Source of the DNA: Euryarchaeota archaeon UBA556
GTDB taxonomy: Archaea; Thermoplasmatota; Poseidoniia; Poseidoniales; Thalassarchaeaceae
Assembly: GCA_002494975.1 (NCBI GenBank)
Contig: DADI01000021.1
Span: 1 to 27,880, forward strand
Direction: 5' to 3'
DNA length: 27,880 nucleotides
Shown: one piece after another, positions 1-7,527 of the stretch
How positions within the stretch are numbered: the first letter of the stretch is position 1
Layout of the letters: each line of letters starts with the position of its first letter
Notes under the pieces: generated by a model
Database searches by the model: none
Seen by the model: only the letters and a program-made list of their open reading frames with translations
What the model was told of the DNA's origin: nothing
Made by a program: the position numbers and the translations under genes

Positions 1-707
1 CCTCCGACTTGTAATAATCCCGTAGGCGAATTATCTTCTCGATACCAATCAGATAGTGCTTGCATAGCATGTAAACCTCCTAATACAATGTCTGGTGATG
101 ATATAGTACAATCAATTACTCTCGCTGTCAGAATATTGCCTAATGTTGAATCCTCCCATCCCGGTACAAAAATAGGTAGATTTGCATCCGCTGCGGCTAG
201 AAGCCAAGAATTCTTCGGATCTGCATCGTATTCTAAATTACCATGTAATAATAAATCATATAGGTATTCGTGAGGAAACCTTCTATCTCCTGCCGCATCT
301 GCATCTTTCCAGAGTTTAATCAATGGTTTTTCTATATGTCTGATTGCCTCCTGTTCTGGTATTGCAACATCAGTAACTCGATTAAAACCTCTTTTTTGTA
401 ACTCTTTATCTTCTTCAGCGGTCCAACTCCTCCAATCTTTTATTTTTTCATAAGAAGATTTAGCGACCAAATTAAATAGATCTTCTTCAAGATTTGCTCC
501 TGTGCAGCATATCGCATGAATTTTCTGAGATCTAATAGCTGGGGCCAACGACCTTCCAATTTCAGCAGTCGACATAGCCCCAGCCAAAGTAATTATCATT
601 CTTCCATCATTTTCTAAAAAATTCCGTAAAGATTCACAACATGTTGCAAGTACACCTGCATTGAAATGTTTGTAATGATGCCCGATGAAATCTTTAATTT
701 CCATCAT
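1..707 (-). CDS. Deoxyhypusine synthase family protein (partial, C-terminus outside window)
   Basis: Family enzymes transfer the aminobutyl group of spermidine, either to a lysine of initiation factor 5A (deoxyhypusine) or, in homospermidine-synthase relatives, to putrescine. The visible 235 residues carry an N-terminal HHYKHFNAG segment, ITLAGAMSTAEIG, HAICCTGANLEEDLFNLV, RFPHEYLY, DPKNSWLLAAA and PIFVPGWEDSTLGN. As I recall the families, this series is closer to the bacterial DHS-like group than to canonical archaeal/eukaryotic DHS. The active-site lysine region lies beyond the left edge and cannot be judged. Two adjacent ATGs (707, 704) follow a GAGGG that overlaps the speD stop; 704 has the better spacing. 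The gene lies 6 bases after speD, which supplies the aminopropyl donor for spermidine synthesis, so the two form a coherent polyamine unit. The family call is firm; the product (hypusine or homospermidine) is open. Confidence 0.85.
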   Translation of the reverse strand, partial: MMEIKDFIGHHYKHFNAGVLATCCESLRNFLENDGRMIITLAGAMSTAEIGRSLAPAIRSQKIHAICCTGANLEEDLFNLVAKSSYEKIKDWRSWTAEEDKELQKRGFNRVTDVAIPEQEAIRHIEKPLIKLWKDADAAGDRRFPHEYLYDLLLHGNLEYDADPKNSWLLAAADANLPIFVPGWEDSTLGNILTARVIDCTISSPDIVLGGLHAMQALSDWYREDNSPTGLLQVG

Positions 708-713
708 AAACCC

Positions 714-1082
714 TCATTGTTTAAACCTTTTAATTTCATTCCTACTCACTTCTTCAATATTTTTCATTTCAGAAACAAGCTTCTCATGAATCAAGTCTAT
801 AATTGCACTAGGGTCACCCGTTCCGCAAGTAAAAGCATCAATTGCCAATAAGCCATTTTCATAGTAGCAGTGGGCACTTACATGACTTTCGTCTAGTAAA
901 ACTACTGCTGCAAAACCAGGAGGGCTTTCTGAACCATCAAACTCTTCAACGTGTGAATGGACTTCTCTAACCTTGGCATTTTTAACAGCATAGCGCATTA
1001 ATTCTAACATCCATTGCCCATTTCGAACTTCATTAAAGTCACATTTGACGTAGTCAACACAAATTTGTTTTCCATGAGACAT
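714..1082 (-). CDS. speD: S-adenosylmethionine decarboxylase proenzyme
   Basis: SpeD decarboxylates S-adenosylmethionine to the aminopropyl donor used in spermidine synthesis. The 122-residue protein is the size of the small prokaryotic class. The self-cleavage region reads LLDESHVSAHCY: cleavage would fall between Glu65 and Ser66, with Ser66 becoming the pyruvoyl group, and the catalytic cysteine is in AFTCG (Cys86). The machinery therefore looks intact. The reading frame opens ten codons earlier (GTG-type extension to 1112), but the ATG at 1082 is preferred because a strong AAAGGAGGG (1091-1099) lies 8 bases upstream, directly after the stop of the aminotransferase gene. It is the middle gene of an apparent aminotransferase-speD-DHS operon, with 6 bases before the DHS start. 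Confidence 0.93.
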   Translation of the reverse strand: MSHGKQICVDYVKCDFNEVRNGQWMLELMRYAVKNAKVREVHSHVEEFDGSESPPGFAAVVLLDESHVSAHCYYENGLLAIDAFTCGTGDPSAIIDLIHEKLVSEMKNIEEVSRNEIKRFKQ

Positions 1083-1099
1083 TTTGACTTCCCTCCTTT

Positions 1100-2230
1100 C
1101 TAAAGTAACCATTTTCTCAATCTTCTCAAACCTTCTATAATTACTTCTTCATCAGCAGCATACGAAACTCTAACAAATCCTTCTCCACCAGTAATTAATG
1201 AAGCAGGAATTAACTGAACCCCAGCTTTCAAAGCCCCATCGGCGAATTCAATATCCGTCATACCGGTGCCAGTAATGTCTACAAATGCATAGAATGCCCC
1301 CTCTAATTTACCGACCCTTAATCCAGGGATTTCAGATAAGCCATTTCTCATAAGTTCTCTTCTGTTCAAATATTCTGAGTTGAACCTTTCAACATCGTCA
1401 TCACAAGAAAGTGCTACTTTAGCGGCCTCCATCATAAAAGTTGGAACATGAGATGCTGAATTAGCTTGAGATTTAATAGCAGCCCTCATTGCATTTTCAG
1501 GACCTGTAAGGAAACCTAAACGCATCCCCGTCATAGCCCATGATTTCGACCATCCGTTAACAATCAATGTTCTTTCTTTTCCTCCTGGGCAGATCGCAGG
1601 AGATACATGAGGATAATCCGTCCAATTCAGGCGGGCATATATTTCATCGGAAACAATCCATAAATCATGTTCTACAGCGATTTTTACAATCTCTGTAATC
1701 TCATCGGGTGTAAATACAGCTCCAGTAGGATTATTCGGAGAATTTAGTAAAATCATTTTCGTTTTATTGGTAATAGCTGATTTTATAGCATCTAAATCTG
1801 GATGAAAATTATCTTTTCTCACCGGAACATGTACGGGGACCGCTCCAATAAGTTCCAACATAGGTTCGTAAGAAGCCCACGAGGGTGCCAACAAAATCAC
1901 CTCTTCGCCAGGCATTGTAGTAATCATGAAAGAATACAGTAGTGCTTGCTTAGCTCCAGGAGTAATCACAACATTTTCCGCTGTCGTTTCAATCTGATGT
2001 TTATCCAATAAATAATCCGCGACGGCTTGGCATAAATCCATTGAACCAGCACCTCTGGTATATTTCGTATTCCCCGCATCAAGACCCTTTATTGCAGAGT
2101 CAATTATTTTTCTCGGAGTATCAAAACCAGGTTCACCAACAGTCCACCGAATTACCTCTGGGCCAGGCGGTTGTAAGTATGGTGCAAAGCCAACACCTAG
2201 GCCATCGTAGCGGGACGAAACATCGGGCAC
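1100..2230 (-). CDS. Class I/II PLP-dependent aminotransferase (aspartate aminotransferase-like)
   Basis: A fold-type I aminotransferase of 376 residues, the usual length for the AspC/AAT subgroup. Recognisable parts are VGEPGFDTP near residue 35, NSPNNPTG at 163-170, VSDEIYA at 194-200 with the cofactor-binding Asp and Tyr, NGWSKSWAMTGMRLG around 225-239 with the Schiff-base lysine Lys229 and phosphate-binding Arg237, and a C-terminal GFVRVSYA with the probable carboxylate-binding arginine. The substrate cannot be read from sequence; aspartate, alanine or aromatic amino acids are all possible. The start is a GTG (2230) with no clear Shine-Dalgarno, which fits a first gene with a short or absent leader. 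It is followed at once by speD, so it may be co-transcribed with the polyamine genes, though no direct chemical link is evident. Confidence 0.9.
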   Translation of the reverse strand: MPDVSSRYDGLGVGFAPYLQPPGPEVIRWTVGEPGFDTPRKIIDSAIKGLDAGNTKYTRGAGSMDLCQAVADYLLDKHQIETTAENVVITPGAKQALLYSFMITTMPGEEVILLAPSWASYEPMLELIGAVPVHVPVRKDNFHPDLDAIKSAITNKTKMILLNSPNNPTGAVFTPDEITEIVKIAVEHDLWIVSDEIYARLNWTDYPHVSPAICPGGKERTLIVNGWSKSWAMTGMRLGFLTGPENAMRAAIKSQANSASHVPTFMMEAAKVALSCDDDVERFNSEYLNRRELMRNGLSEIPGLRVGKLEGAFYAFVDITGTGMTDIEFADGALKAGVQLIPASLITGGEGFVRVSYAADEEVIIEGLRRLRKWLL

Positions 2231-2312
2231 GAGCCTAGGGTGCGCATTCCCCCCATCAAGATATGCAGTGAAGACGCTCGTCCTAAATGGTAGTCTTTAA
2301 CGAAGAATCTTC

Positions 2313-2320
2313 AAACATAA
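2313..2320 (+). promoter_or_regulatory. Putative TATA box of tRNA-Cys
   Basis: An AT-rich AAACATAA is centred about 25 bases before the first base of the tRNA (2342), the usual archaeal TATA-to-start distance. It is a weak match and is supported mainly by spacing. Confidence 0.35.
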
Positions 2321-2341
2321 GGTCTGTTACGCAAGGCCACA

Positions 2342-2415
2342 GCATGGGTGGCAGAGTAGCTATGCAGCGGACTGCAAATCCGCGGACCTGGGTGCAAATC
2401 CCGGCCTGTGCTCCA
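2342..2415 (+). tRNA. tRNA-Cys (anticodon GCA), CCA encoded
   Basis: The cloverleaf can be folded by hand. The acceptor pairs GCATGGG (2342-2348) with CCTGTGC (2405-2411), including two consecutive G-U wobbles. The D arm is GCA/TGC. The anticodon stem is GCGGA/TCCGC around the loop CTGCAAA, giving anticodon GCA. The T arm is CTGGG/CCCGG around TGCAAAT. The discriminator base is T at 2412 and CCA is encoded at 2413-2415. No intron is seen. The anticodon assigns cysteine. A T-rich stretch follows. Confidence 0.93.
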
Positions 2416-2417
2416 AA

Positions 2418-2426
2418 TTTTTATTT
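2418..2426 (+). terminator. T-tract terminator after tRNA-Cys
   Basis: TTTTTATTT begins three bases after the encoded CCA. Oligo-T tracts without a stem are a normal archaeal termination signal. It lies just before the 3' end of the convergent acetyltransferase gene. Confidence 0.5.
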
Positions 2427-2438
2427 CCAGCGTAGCTC

Positions 2439-2876
2439 TTATTCAGCATTCCATTGCATGTCATAATGTGGTCCAATATTTTCTATTTCAAAAATATCAG
2501 AAACTATTTCAAAACCACATCTTGAATACATTGGTACAGCACGAATTCTAGCGTTACACCAAATCCCAGTATCTTCTTTTTTTGCTTCATCTTGTAAACC
2601 TTTAACAATATCAGATCCAATTCCTAGATTTCTGAAAGCAGCATCAACAGCCATTCCTCTTATTCTATATTTACATCCTTTTCTTGAATCAACTTGTAAT
2701 GTAGAACATCCTACCATTTTTTCACCTACATATGCACAAAGAAACTTAGTACGAATGTCGTTATCGACATCTGGATAATGTTCACTTCCTCTTGGCATAC
2801 CAACTCTCAATACTCTAAATCTTAAATCAAGATGGTCTTCATCCATTGAATTCAACCACACTAATCGGTGTTGCAT
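2439..2876 (-). CDS. GNAT family N-acetyltransferase
   Basis: A 145-residue acetyl-CoA-dependent acyltransferase of the Gcn5-related fold. The N-terminal LRFRVLRVGMPRG segment resembles a GNAT subgroup with an LRxxVLRpG signature. Motif A is IRGMAVDAAFRNLGIGSDIV (around 74-93), where RNLGIG corresponds to the pyrophosphate-binding R/Q-x-x-G-x-G/A loop. A C-terminal AVPMYSRCGFEIVSD is the usual motif B with Tyr. The substrate is unknown. The start ATG at 2876 has no Shine-Dalgarno; a TTATGATAT stretch about 20 bases upstream could serve a leaderless transcript. An internal ATG ten codons later is an alternative. It converges on the tRNA-Cys gene. Confidence 0.88.
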   Translation of the reverse strand: MQHRLVWLNSMDEDHLDLRFRVLRVGMPRGSEHYPDVDNDIRTKFLCAYVGEKMVGCSTLQVDSRKGCKYRIRGMAVDAAFRNLGIGSDIVKGLQDEAKKEDTGIWCNARIRAVPMYSRCGFEIVSDIFEIENIGPHYDMQWNAE

Positions 2877-2953
2877 ATATCTGTGTACATATCATAATTG
2901 AAGAAACTATCTTTTGTCGGCGCCTTCAAATCTAACTTATCTTAGGTCCAGTC

Positions 2954-3364
2954 GTGAGTGAGGGGGAGGGGCCAGATTGGCGCACATATTTTTCTCTTGG
3001 AACCATACTAATTCTCAATACGATATTCCTTAAAATTTCATTCCAAGGCCCTTGGGAATCTTACTCATTTACACTAGGAGTTTCTGGTCTAGTTGGATTA
3101 ACTCTGATTTATGTCTCTTGGTACAAATTTACCTTCAGAAGACGTGGTTTAGTGCCTTGGTTGGACCTTTGGAAGAATCCCAAATCCGCCGCAAAAAAAG
3201 AATTATTTGTATCATTTACAATCATATTATTAGCATATTTCCTCGGAATCGACCGACTATTTTTTCCCGAACCAACCTCTTTAATTCTTTCATTGATTGG
3301 ATTGTTAATGATGATTCAGTCACTATACGTGCTGTTGAGTATTAGTGTTTTATCCGATAATTAA
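2954..3364 (+). CDS. Small multi-pass membrane protein of unknown function
   Basis: I do not recognise this 136-residue protein. Hydrophobic stretches at about 14-29, 39-56, 83-99 and 106-130 suggest four membrane segments, with basic residues after the second (YKFTFRRRG, about 57-65) pointing to a cytoplasmic loop. The start is a GTG (2954) followed by acidic residues; another GTG does not precede it in frame nearby. The TAA stop directly abuts the stop codon of rnhA on the other strand. No catalytic motif is visible. Confidence 0.65.
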   Translation: MSEGEGPDWRTYFSLGTILILNTIFLKISFQGPWESYSFTLGVSGLVGLTLIYVSWYKFTFRRRGLVPWLDLWKNPKSAAKKELFVSFTIILLAYFLGIDRLFFPEPTSLILSLIGLLMMIQSLYVLLSISVLSDN

Positions 3365-3904
3365 TCATCTTTGCCCCGGTTTCCAAAATTGTACTGGCAA
3401 TGGCTCTCTTCCCTGCATTGCACGGAACGCTAAATGGTCGGCTCTTTCATTCCAACGATGACCTCTATGCGCTCTAACATGCTCATGAGTCAAATTACGG
3501 AAAGACGAAACTTCTATCCAGAGTTTCTGAACATGTAATGCCAATTCTTTATTTGCCTTTGCTTTCCAAATTCCAGAGCCAATATTAAGCGCATATTGTG
3601 AATCACCTCTGATAACTGCATTTGTATCGCTACCTTCTATTATTAGCCACTTTAATGCATGCGCTAGTGCGCATAGTTCAGCAGTATTATTCGAACCAAC
3701 CTCCGCTCCAATAAATTCTTTTGAGTTAATTTCGGTAATAACTTTACCACTTTTTTCGATTATTATTTCGCCTTGTCCTTTCCCTAGCCCAGTGTCTCCG
3801 ATAACTACACAAAAACCCCAACCAGCAGGTGTTTGAAAAGTGACATTTTTATTTTCTTCACAAGATCCATCAACATAAATAGAGATCTTTTCTGAAGAAG
3901 CCAT
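3365..3904 (-). CDS. rnhA: Ribonuclease HI
   Basis: RNase HI cuts the RNA strand of RNA-DNA hybrids, for example primers and R-loops. The 179-residue protein shows the full catalytic set: Asp12 in IYVDGSC, Glu76 in NNTAELCAL, Asp101 in IRGDSQYAL, His146 in RAHRGH and Asp156 in NERADHLA. A longer loop between the first two strands (about 36-66) makes it somewhat larger than E. coli RNase HI; no N-terminal hybrid-binding domain is present. The ATG at 3904 lies 3 bases after gcvH, whose last codons supply a GAGGAA ribosome-binding site, so translation is probably coupled to gcvH. The stop abuts the convergent membrane-protein gene. Confidence 0.93.
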   Translation of the reverse strand: MASSEKISIYVDGSCEENKNVTFQTPAGWGFCVVIGDTGLGKGQGEIIIEKSGKVITEINSKEFIGAEVGSNNTAELCALAHALKWLIIEGSDTNAVIRGDSQYALNIGSGIWKAKANKELALHVQKLWIEVSSFRNLTHEHVRAHRGHRWNERADHLAFRAMQGREPLPVQFWKPGQR

Positions 3905-3907
3905 TAC

Positions 3908-4291
3908 TTATTCCTCGACTAGAGACCTGTATGAAGCAGCATCGAGCAAAGCGTCCAACTCTCCCATGTCCCCAACAGTCATTTTACAAATCCAGCCATC
4001 TCCATATGGGTCGGTATTAACCGTCTCAGGAGCGTCTTCTAAGTCTTCATTTACCTCAATAACTTCTCCAGAAATAGGCGCGTATATTTCACTAACGGAT
4101 TTTACAGATTCTACACTTGCAAATGACTCCATTGAGCTTACAGTTATTCCAACTTCTGGTAGTTCAACCCAGACGACATCAGTCAATGCGTTTTGCGCGT
4201 AATCAGTTATTCCAACTGTTATTTGATTCCCTTCTAGCCGAATCCATTCGTGTTCTTTTGTATAAATTAGTCCCTCGGGCACTTCGCTCAT
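3908..4291 (-). CDS. gcvH: Glycine cleavage system H protein
   Basis: GcvH is the lipoyl-carrying shuttle protein of the glycine cleavage complex. The 127-residue sequence has the family N-terminus YTKEHEWI, VGITDYAQNALTDVVWVELPE, and the lipoylation site ESVKSVSEIYAP with the modified lysine at about Lys64, followed by GEVIEVNEDLEDAPETVN and DGWICKM. The ATG at 4291 is preferred over one four codons earlier (4303), because GGAG lies 6-7 bases before it and the family starts near here. The P, T and L partners and lipoate genes are not in the window. It is followed after 3 bases by rnhA. Confidence 0.95.
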   Translation of the reverse strand: MSEVPEGLIYTKEHEWIRLEGNQITVGITDYAQNALTDVVWVELPEVGITVSSMESFASVESVKSVSEIYAPISGEVIEVNEDLEDAPETVNTDPYGDGWICKMTVGDMGELDALLDAASYRSLVEE

Positions 4292-4342
4292 GGTAATCTC
4301 CAACCCCTACGATGAGAATCGAAGAGTCAAGTTTTCGCTTCG

Positions 4343-4777
4343 CTATTCTTCTTCTTCTAGACTAATTTCTAGATGTTCTTTTTCCATTTTCGACCAACCC
4401 GAGCCCATACTATCTCCACTGGCTTCTAACTGTTCTTGTTTCAATCGAGATCTCATATCGTCTTCTTTTTCCCTACTAATCCATTTGTCCAATAACGCAT
4501 CTTCATGTTCCTTGTTTCTAGAGAAATACATTATTGAGAGTAAAAGAAGACCAATTAAAGAAATAATAGGGAATACTAAAGCATAATCATTCCTATCTAT
4601 GCAAATATTTTTTCCACAATCAAGAATTTGAATCAGTCCTTCAGAAATAGCCAAAGCCGTCATTAAAATAAAAGCGGATGTAACTCCAATCAGAACTCTT
4701 TGAATTCGGTTTGCAGGCGAATCCAAATAAATCACCATTCGGAAAAATATATTGTCTGGTTCATTGAAATTTTTCAC
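4343..4777 (-). CDS. Two-span membrane protein with acidic C-terminal tail, unknown
   Basis: An unrecognised 144-residue protein. Two hydrophobic stretches, about 28-50 (VLIGVTSAFILMTALAISEG) and 68-84, flank a short loop with two cysteines (DCGKNICID) that could form a disulfide outside the membrane. The C-terminal 55 residues are highly charged and probably helical (REKEDDMRSRLKQEQLE). The GTG start overlaps the TGA stop of the upstream NTPase gene (GTGA), so translation is probably coupled and the two proteins may act together. Confidence 0.65.
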   Translation of the reverse strand: MKNFNEPDNIFFRMVIYLDSPANRIQRVLIGVTSAFILMTALAISEGLIQILDCGKNICIDRNDYALVFPIISLIGLLLLSIMYFSRNKEHEDALLDKWISREKEDDMRSRLKQEQLEASGDSMGSGWSKMEKEHLEISLEEEE

Positions 4778-5334
4778 TCCAACAATTTATGAATTTTATA
4801 TGGCAATAAGGCACGATTAACTGGAGTAACTTCGAGGACTCTACCATCGTCTCTTCTTCGTATATCTTGTAAAAGTGGATGACGACTCTTTTTATGCAAG
4901 GTCATCAAAGTAGGTTTATCATGTTCTAAAGCCGCACGAACAGCAGCAACAAAGGCTTCACTTTCTACAGAAAATTTACCTACCTCGTCAATAACTAATA
5001 CTTCACATTCATCCAGAGCATCAAGTATTGCAGGAACAGCGACTCTATCTAGTTCGGTTGGGTCTATTCCGTATCCTAAAATCCTGTTTCTGGAGTCTAT
5101 GTTGCGGTGTGCAATTACTCCTTTTTCACCCGTCCTAACATTCACACAGGCATATCCCACGCGCTCACCGTTTTCTACGATAGCTTCTGTTTGAACACCT
5201 CCGATAATATCTTTATACATTTTTCTGGAATTGTTCTTTCTTTCCTCTTGTACCATTTGTATTACTTTCTGTAAAACAGCAGACTTACCCGATCTGGGGA
5301 GTCCAGTGATACCAATTTTCGGATATATTCCCAT
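4774..5334 (-). CDS. THEP1-type P-loop NTPase
   Basis: The protein matches the THEP1 nucleoside-triphosphatase family (PF03266), found in many archaea and with poorly defined physiological roles. From the ATG at 5334 the 186-residue protein begins GIYPKIGITG and carries a Walker A GLPRSGKS at 11-18, in which Arg14 takes the place of the more common glycine. Walker B is EVLVIDEVGK. TLMTLHKKSRHP and a C-terminal DGRVLEVTPVNR follow, all typical of the family. The frame is open for 15 more codons (to 5379), but a GAAGGT sits 7 bases before the 5334 ATG. A TATA-like TTAATACATA lies in the 150-base space upstream. The downstream membrane protein overlaps by four bases. Confidence 0.88.
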   Translation of the reverse strand: MGIYPKIGITGLPRSGKSAVLQKVIQMVQEERKNNSRKMYKDIIGGVQTEAIVENGERVGYACVNVRTGEKGVIAHRNIDSRNRILGYGIDPTELDRVAVPAILDALDECEVLVIDEVGKFSVESEAFVAAVRAALEHDKPTLMTLHKKSRHPLLQDIRRRDDGRVLEVTPVNRALLPYKIHKLLE

Positions 5335-5450
5335 AATTTTACCTTCATTTGTATGCTTTCGGACGCAATACGGTTTCACCGAGGTCGAGCGTATGTATTA
5401 ATGGGTTTGGGCATTTACAGTCAAAAAAACCGGAGAATGGAAAATAATTA

Positions 5451-5476
5451 CCGGAAACCGAAAACGACCTTTCCGG
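5451..5476 (-). terminator. Hairpin after the methyltransferase-like gene
   Basis: Perfect 7-base arms, CCGGAAA (5451-5457) and TTTCCGG (5470-5476), enclose a 12-base loop ten bases after the stop of the methyltransferase-like gene. On the minus strand the stem is followed by an AT-rich TAATTATTTT. It could terminate the methyltransferase transcript or protect its 3' end before the promoter of the NTPase gene. Confidence 0.45.
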
Positions 5477-5485
5477 ATTATGTTA

Positions 5486-7453
5486 TTACACTGCCATTGA
5501 GCGTATTTTGTTCGGTTTAGGGAAAGGTAGATTTTCTATTTCATAATTATTTACGTTATTATTAGCCGCCCATGCACGCGACCAAAGATCTAGAGTTTCT
5601 GAATTTAGATGTACTGCTAACCAATTTAATCCTTTATCGACAGACCCGTGTTCTTCTGACATTCGTTCTAGGACTTCAGCAGGTAATTCTAGGAAATTAA
5701 CAGAATTACCTAGAACACAATCAGAAGGAACCACTGCCCACCTCAATCTTCTCTCTAGTTGAGCATTAACAATTGCTTGACATGCAAGTCTTGGCTGTCC
5801 CTTGGGGCGTATCGGTCCTACCCATTTAGCCTGAGTTCTTTGAACAGAATCATCTTTAATTCCACTAACATATGCTGGGTGTACTATAGTAATATCTTCA
5901 CCATTTGTTGAGAAATGAGTCCCTCTAATGAAAGGCGTCCCTCTCGAACCTGATTTCCAATTTATTATATCCTCAGACCAATTAGTTTGATCAATTTCCC
6001 CCACTCTCACTCTTATTGGTTTCCCAGTAGGATTTAGCCAATTATTTTCTTCAGATAATCGCGGCTGTTCGGCTAATTCAGTGATTGCCCTAACTACTCT
6101 CCTTCTATCGTAAGTGTCACGAGGCATGCGAGGTACTGACCAATTTCCATCAGTCCAACTTTTCCATGATTCACGTTCCATGTCGAAGGTAGGGATGTTG
6201 TTAGCAAGCCCATTTTGTGGAGTTACTTCGTTAGTTTGGAGAGGCCCGAAACTAGTCATCTTTTGTGTTTCGCCACCTTTACTAATTCCTATAACCAATA
6301 CTCCTTGAGATACGCCAGGGAAGATTCTTTGATTTTCAGGGAATGACCAAGAAGAAGACCAGCTGTTGCTCTCAACCATTAATTTCCTGAGAGGGATACT
6401 GCTCTTTTCGCGCAACAGGGAATCGGGAACAATCATCCTCACACGGCCATCTTTTCTAACAAGTTGAATCCCCCTTTCTAAGAATAATCGATATAGATTA
6501 ACATTTCCTCTTAGAGTTGAGAATCTCCTAGTGCCATCTTTATTTGTAGTATTTCTTAATTGCCGAGATAGCTCTTTTCTCAAACCACTACCATCCGGAT
6601 GACCTCTAAATCGGTCTTTGATTCTCAGCCAAGGTGGTCTACAAACAAGTAATCCGGGTTTTTCTTCCCATGGCCATTCGCCTCTTAAAGCATCACCACA
6701 TCTAACTGTTTGAGCTAGAATTTTCTCTGCTGCCTTTCTTCCAATTTTCCCAGCATCTCCCTTACCGTCTAAGTCCACTAGATCGCAGCGAGATAATGCA
6801 ATCAGAATTCTTCTACGAGCACATTTGATTGCAATTTCAGAATTATCCAACATTTGTAAACCATTAAGCAAAACCAACGTATCCTTCTTTCTTTCCTCAT
6901 TAGTAAATTTTTCACTTCTCTCAGAATGAATTCTAATTAATCTAGCTGCAAAAACACCAGCGCCTACAGAAGGATCAGCGAAAGGAATTGATATTCCTGT
7001 ACGTGTTTGTAAGTCATCTGAGTCTTCTTCCGATTTTTCATTTTGATCTTCAGTAACATCTTGATTGAACTTTTGTGCATAAGCCCTAAATCCAGGAGGT
7101 AAAGCAGATAATGATAGAGTTGCTGAAGGTTCTTTAGAAACTTCTTCACGGGTATTTTTTAATTCATCAGAAAGAATAGCTTCTGCAAATTTTGCTGGAG
7201 TAGCATATGCACCCCTTGGAGAGCGACCGTCACTCTCAGCTTCATTTCGCGCTAGGAGATGATCTAGAACTGCTCCTGGGTCAGAAAGTAATCCCGCTGG
7301 TAAAGTCGGCCAATGATTTGGTAATGTAGCGGCAATAGGAATTCCATGACGAGTTGCTTCCTCCCATGAATCTAGCCATGTTTCAAGTTGTTCAATCCTA
7401 TCGGAACACTCTCTGTCAAGCCTAGCGTACCAACCGGATGCATCACTAACCAT
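5486..7453 (-). CDS. Eco57I/TaqI-like N6-adenine methyltransferase homologue with altered catalytic motif
   Basis: The 655-residue protein has the layout of a gamma-type N6-adenine DNA methyltransferase fused to a TaqI-like target-recognition domain. Motif X is GAYATP at 81-86; motif I is FADPSVGAGVFAARL (158-172, SAM-binding DPxxGxG); RCGDAL is at 251-256; LERGIQLVRKDGRVRMIVPDS is near 325-345. The C-terminal part ends NVNNYEIENLPFP, typical of type IIG/TaqI specificity domains. Motif IV, normally N/D-P-P-Y/F/W, reads C-R-P-P-W (271-275): the substrate-contacting Asn/Asp is Arg. No nuclease motif is seen in the N-terminal 80 residues. Start uncertain: the frame is open to a TTG at 7591 overlapping the upstream gene; the ATG at 7453 is preferred but lacks a good Shine-Dalgarno. 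Family call good; activity doubtful. Confidence 0.8.
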   Translation of the reverse strand: MVSDASGWYARLDRECSDRIEQLETWLDSWEEATRHGIPIAATLPNHWPTLPAGLLSDPGAVLDHLLARNEAESDGRSPRGAYATPAKFAEAILSDELKNTREEVSKEPSATLSLSALPPGFRAYAQKFNQDVTEDQNEKSEEDSDDLQTRTGISIPFADPSVGAGVFAARLIRIHSERSEKFTNEERKKDTLVLLNGLQMLDNSEIAIKCARRRILIALSRCDLVDLDGKGDAGKIGRKAAEKILAQTVRCGDALRGEWPWEEKPGLLVCRPPWLRIKDRFRGHPDGSGLRKELSRQLRNTTNKDGTRRFSTLRGNVNLYRLFLERGIQLVRKDGRVRMIVPDSLLREKSSIPLRKLMVESNSWSSSWSFPENQRIFPGVSQGVLVIGISKGGETQKMTSFGPLQTNEVTPQNGLANNIPTFDMERESWKSWTDGNWSVPRMPRDTYDRRRVVRAITELAEQPRLSEENNWLNPTGKPIRVRVGEIDQTNWSEDIINWKSGSRGTPFIRGTHFSTNGEDITIVHPAYVSGIKDDSVQRTQAKWVGPIRPKGQPRLACQAIVNAQLERRLRWAVVPSDCVLGNSVNFLELPAEVLERMSEEHGSVDKGLNWLAVHLNSETLDLWSRAWAANNNVNNYEIENLPFPKPNKIRSMAV

Positions 7454-7527
7454 AGAAATACAGGGGAGGCGACAAGGGTCCCCTCTATGAATGAGTCGGC
7501 TAAAATCGGTTCTCTTTCCCCACGGTT

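Noticed and set aside
2334..2348. An acceptor stem for the tRNA beginning at GCCACAG
   Set aside because: It leaves a C-C mismatch and wrong spacing to the D arm; GCATGGG from 2342 pairs fully, with wobbles, to CCTGTGC.
5335..5485. Possible small gene or RNA in the longest spacer
   Set aside because: No open frame with a plausible start; the contents are explained by a hairpin (5451-5476) and a promoter for the NTPase gene.
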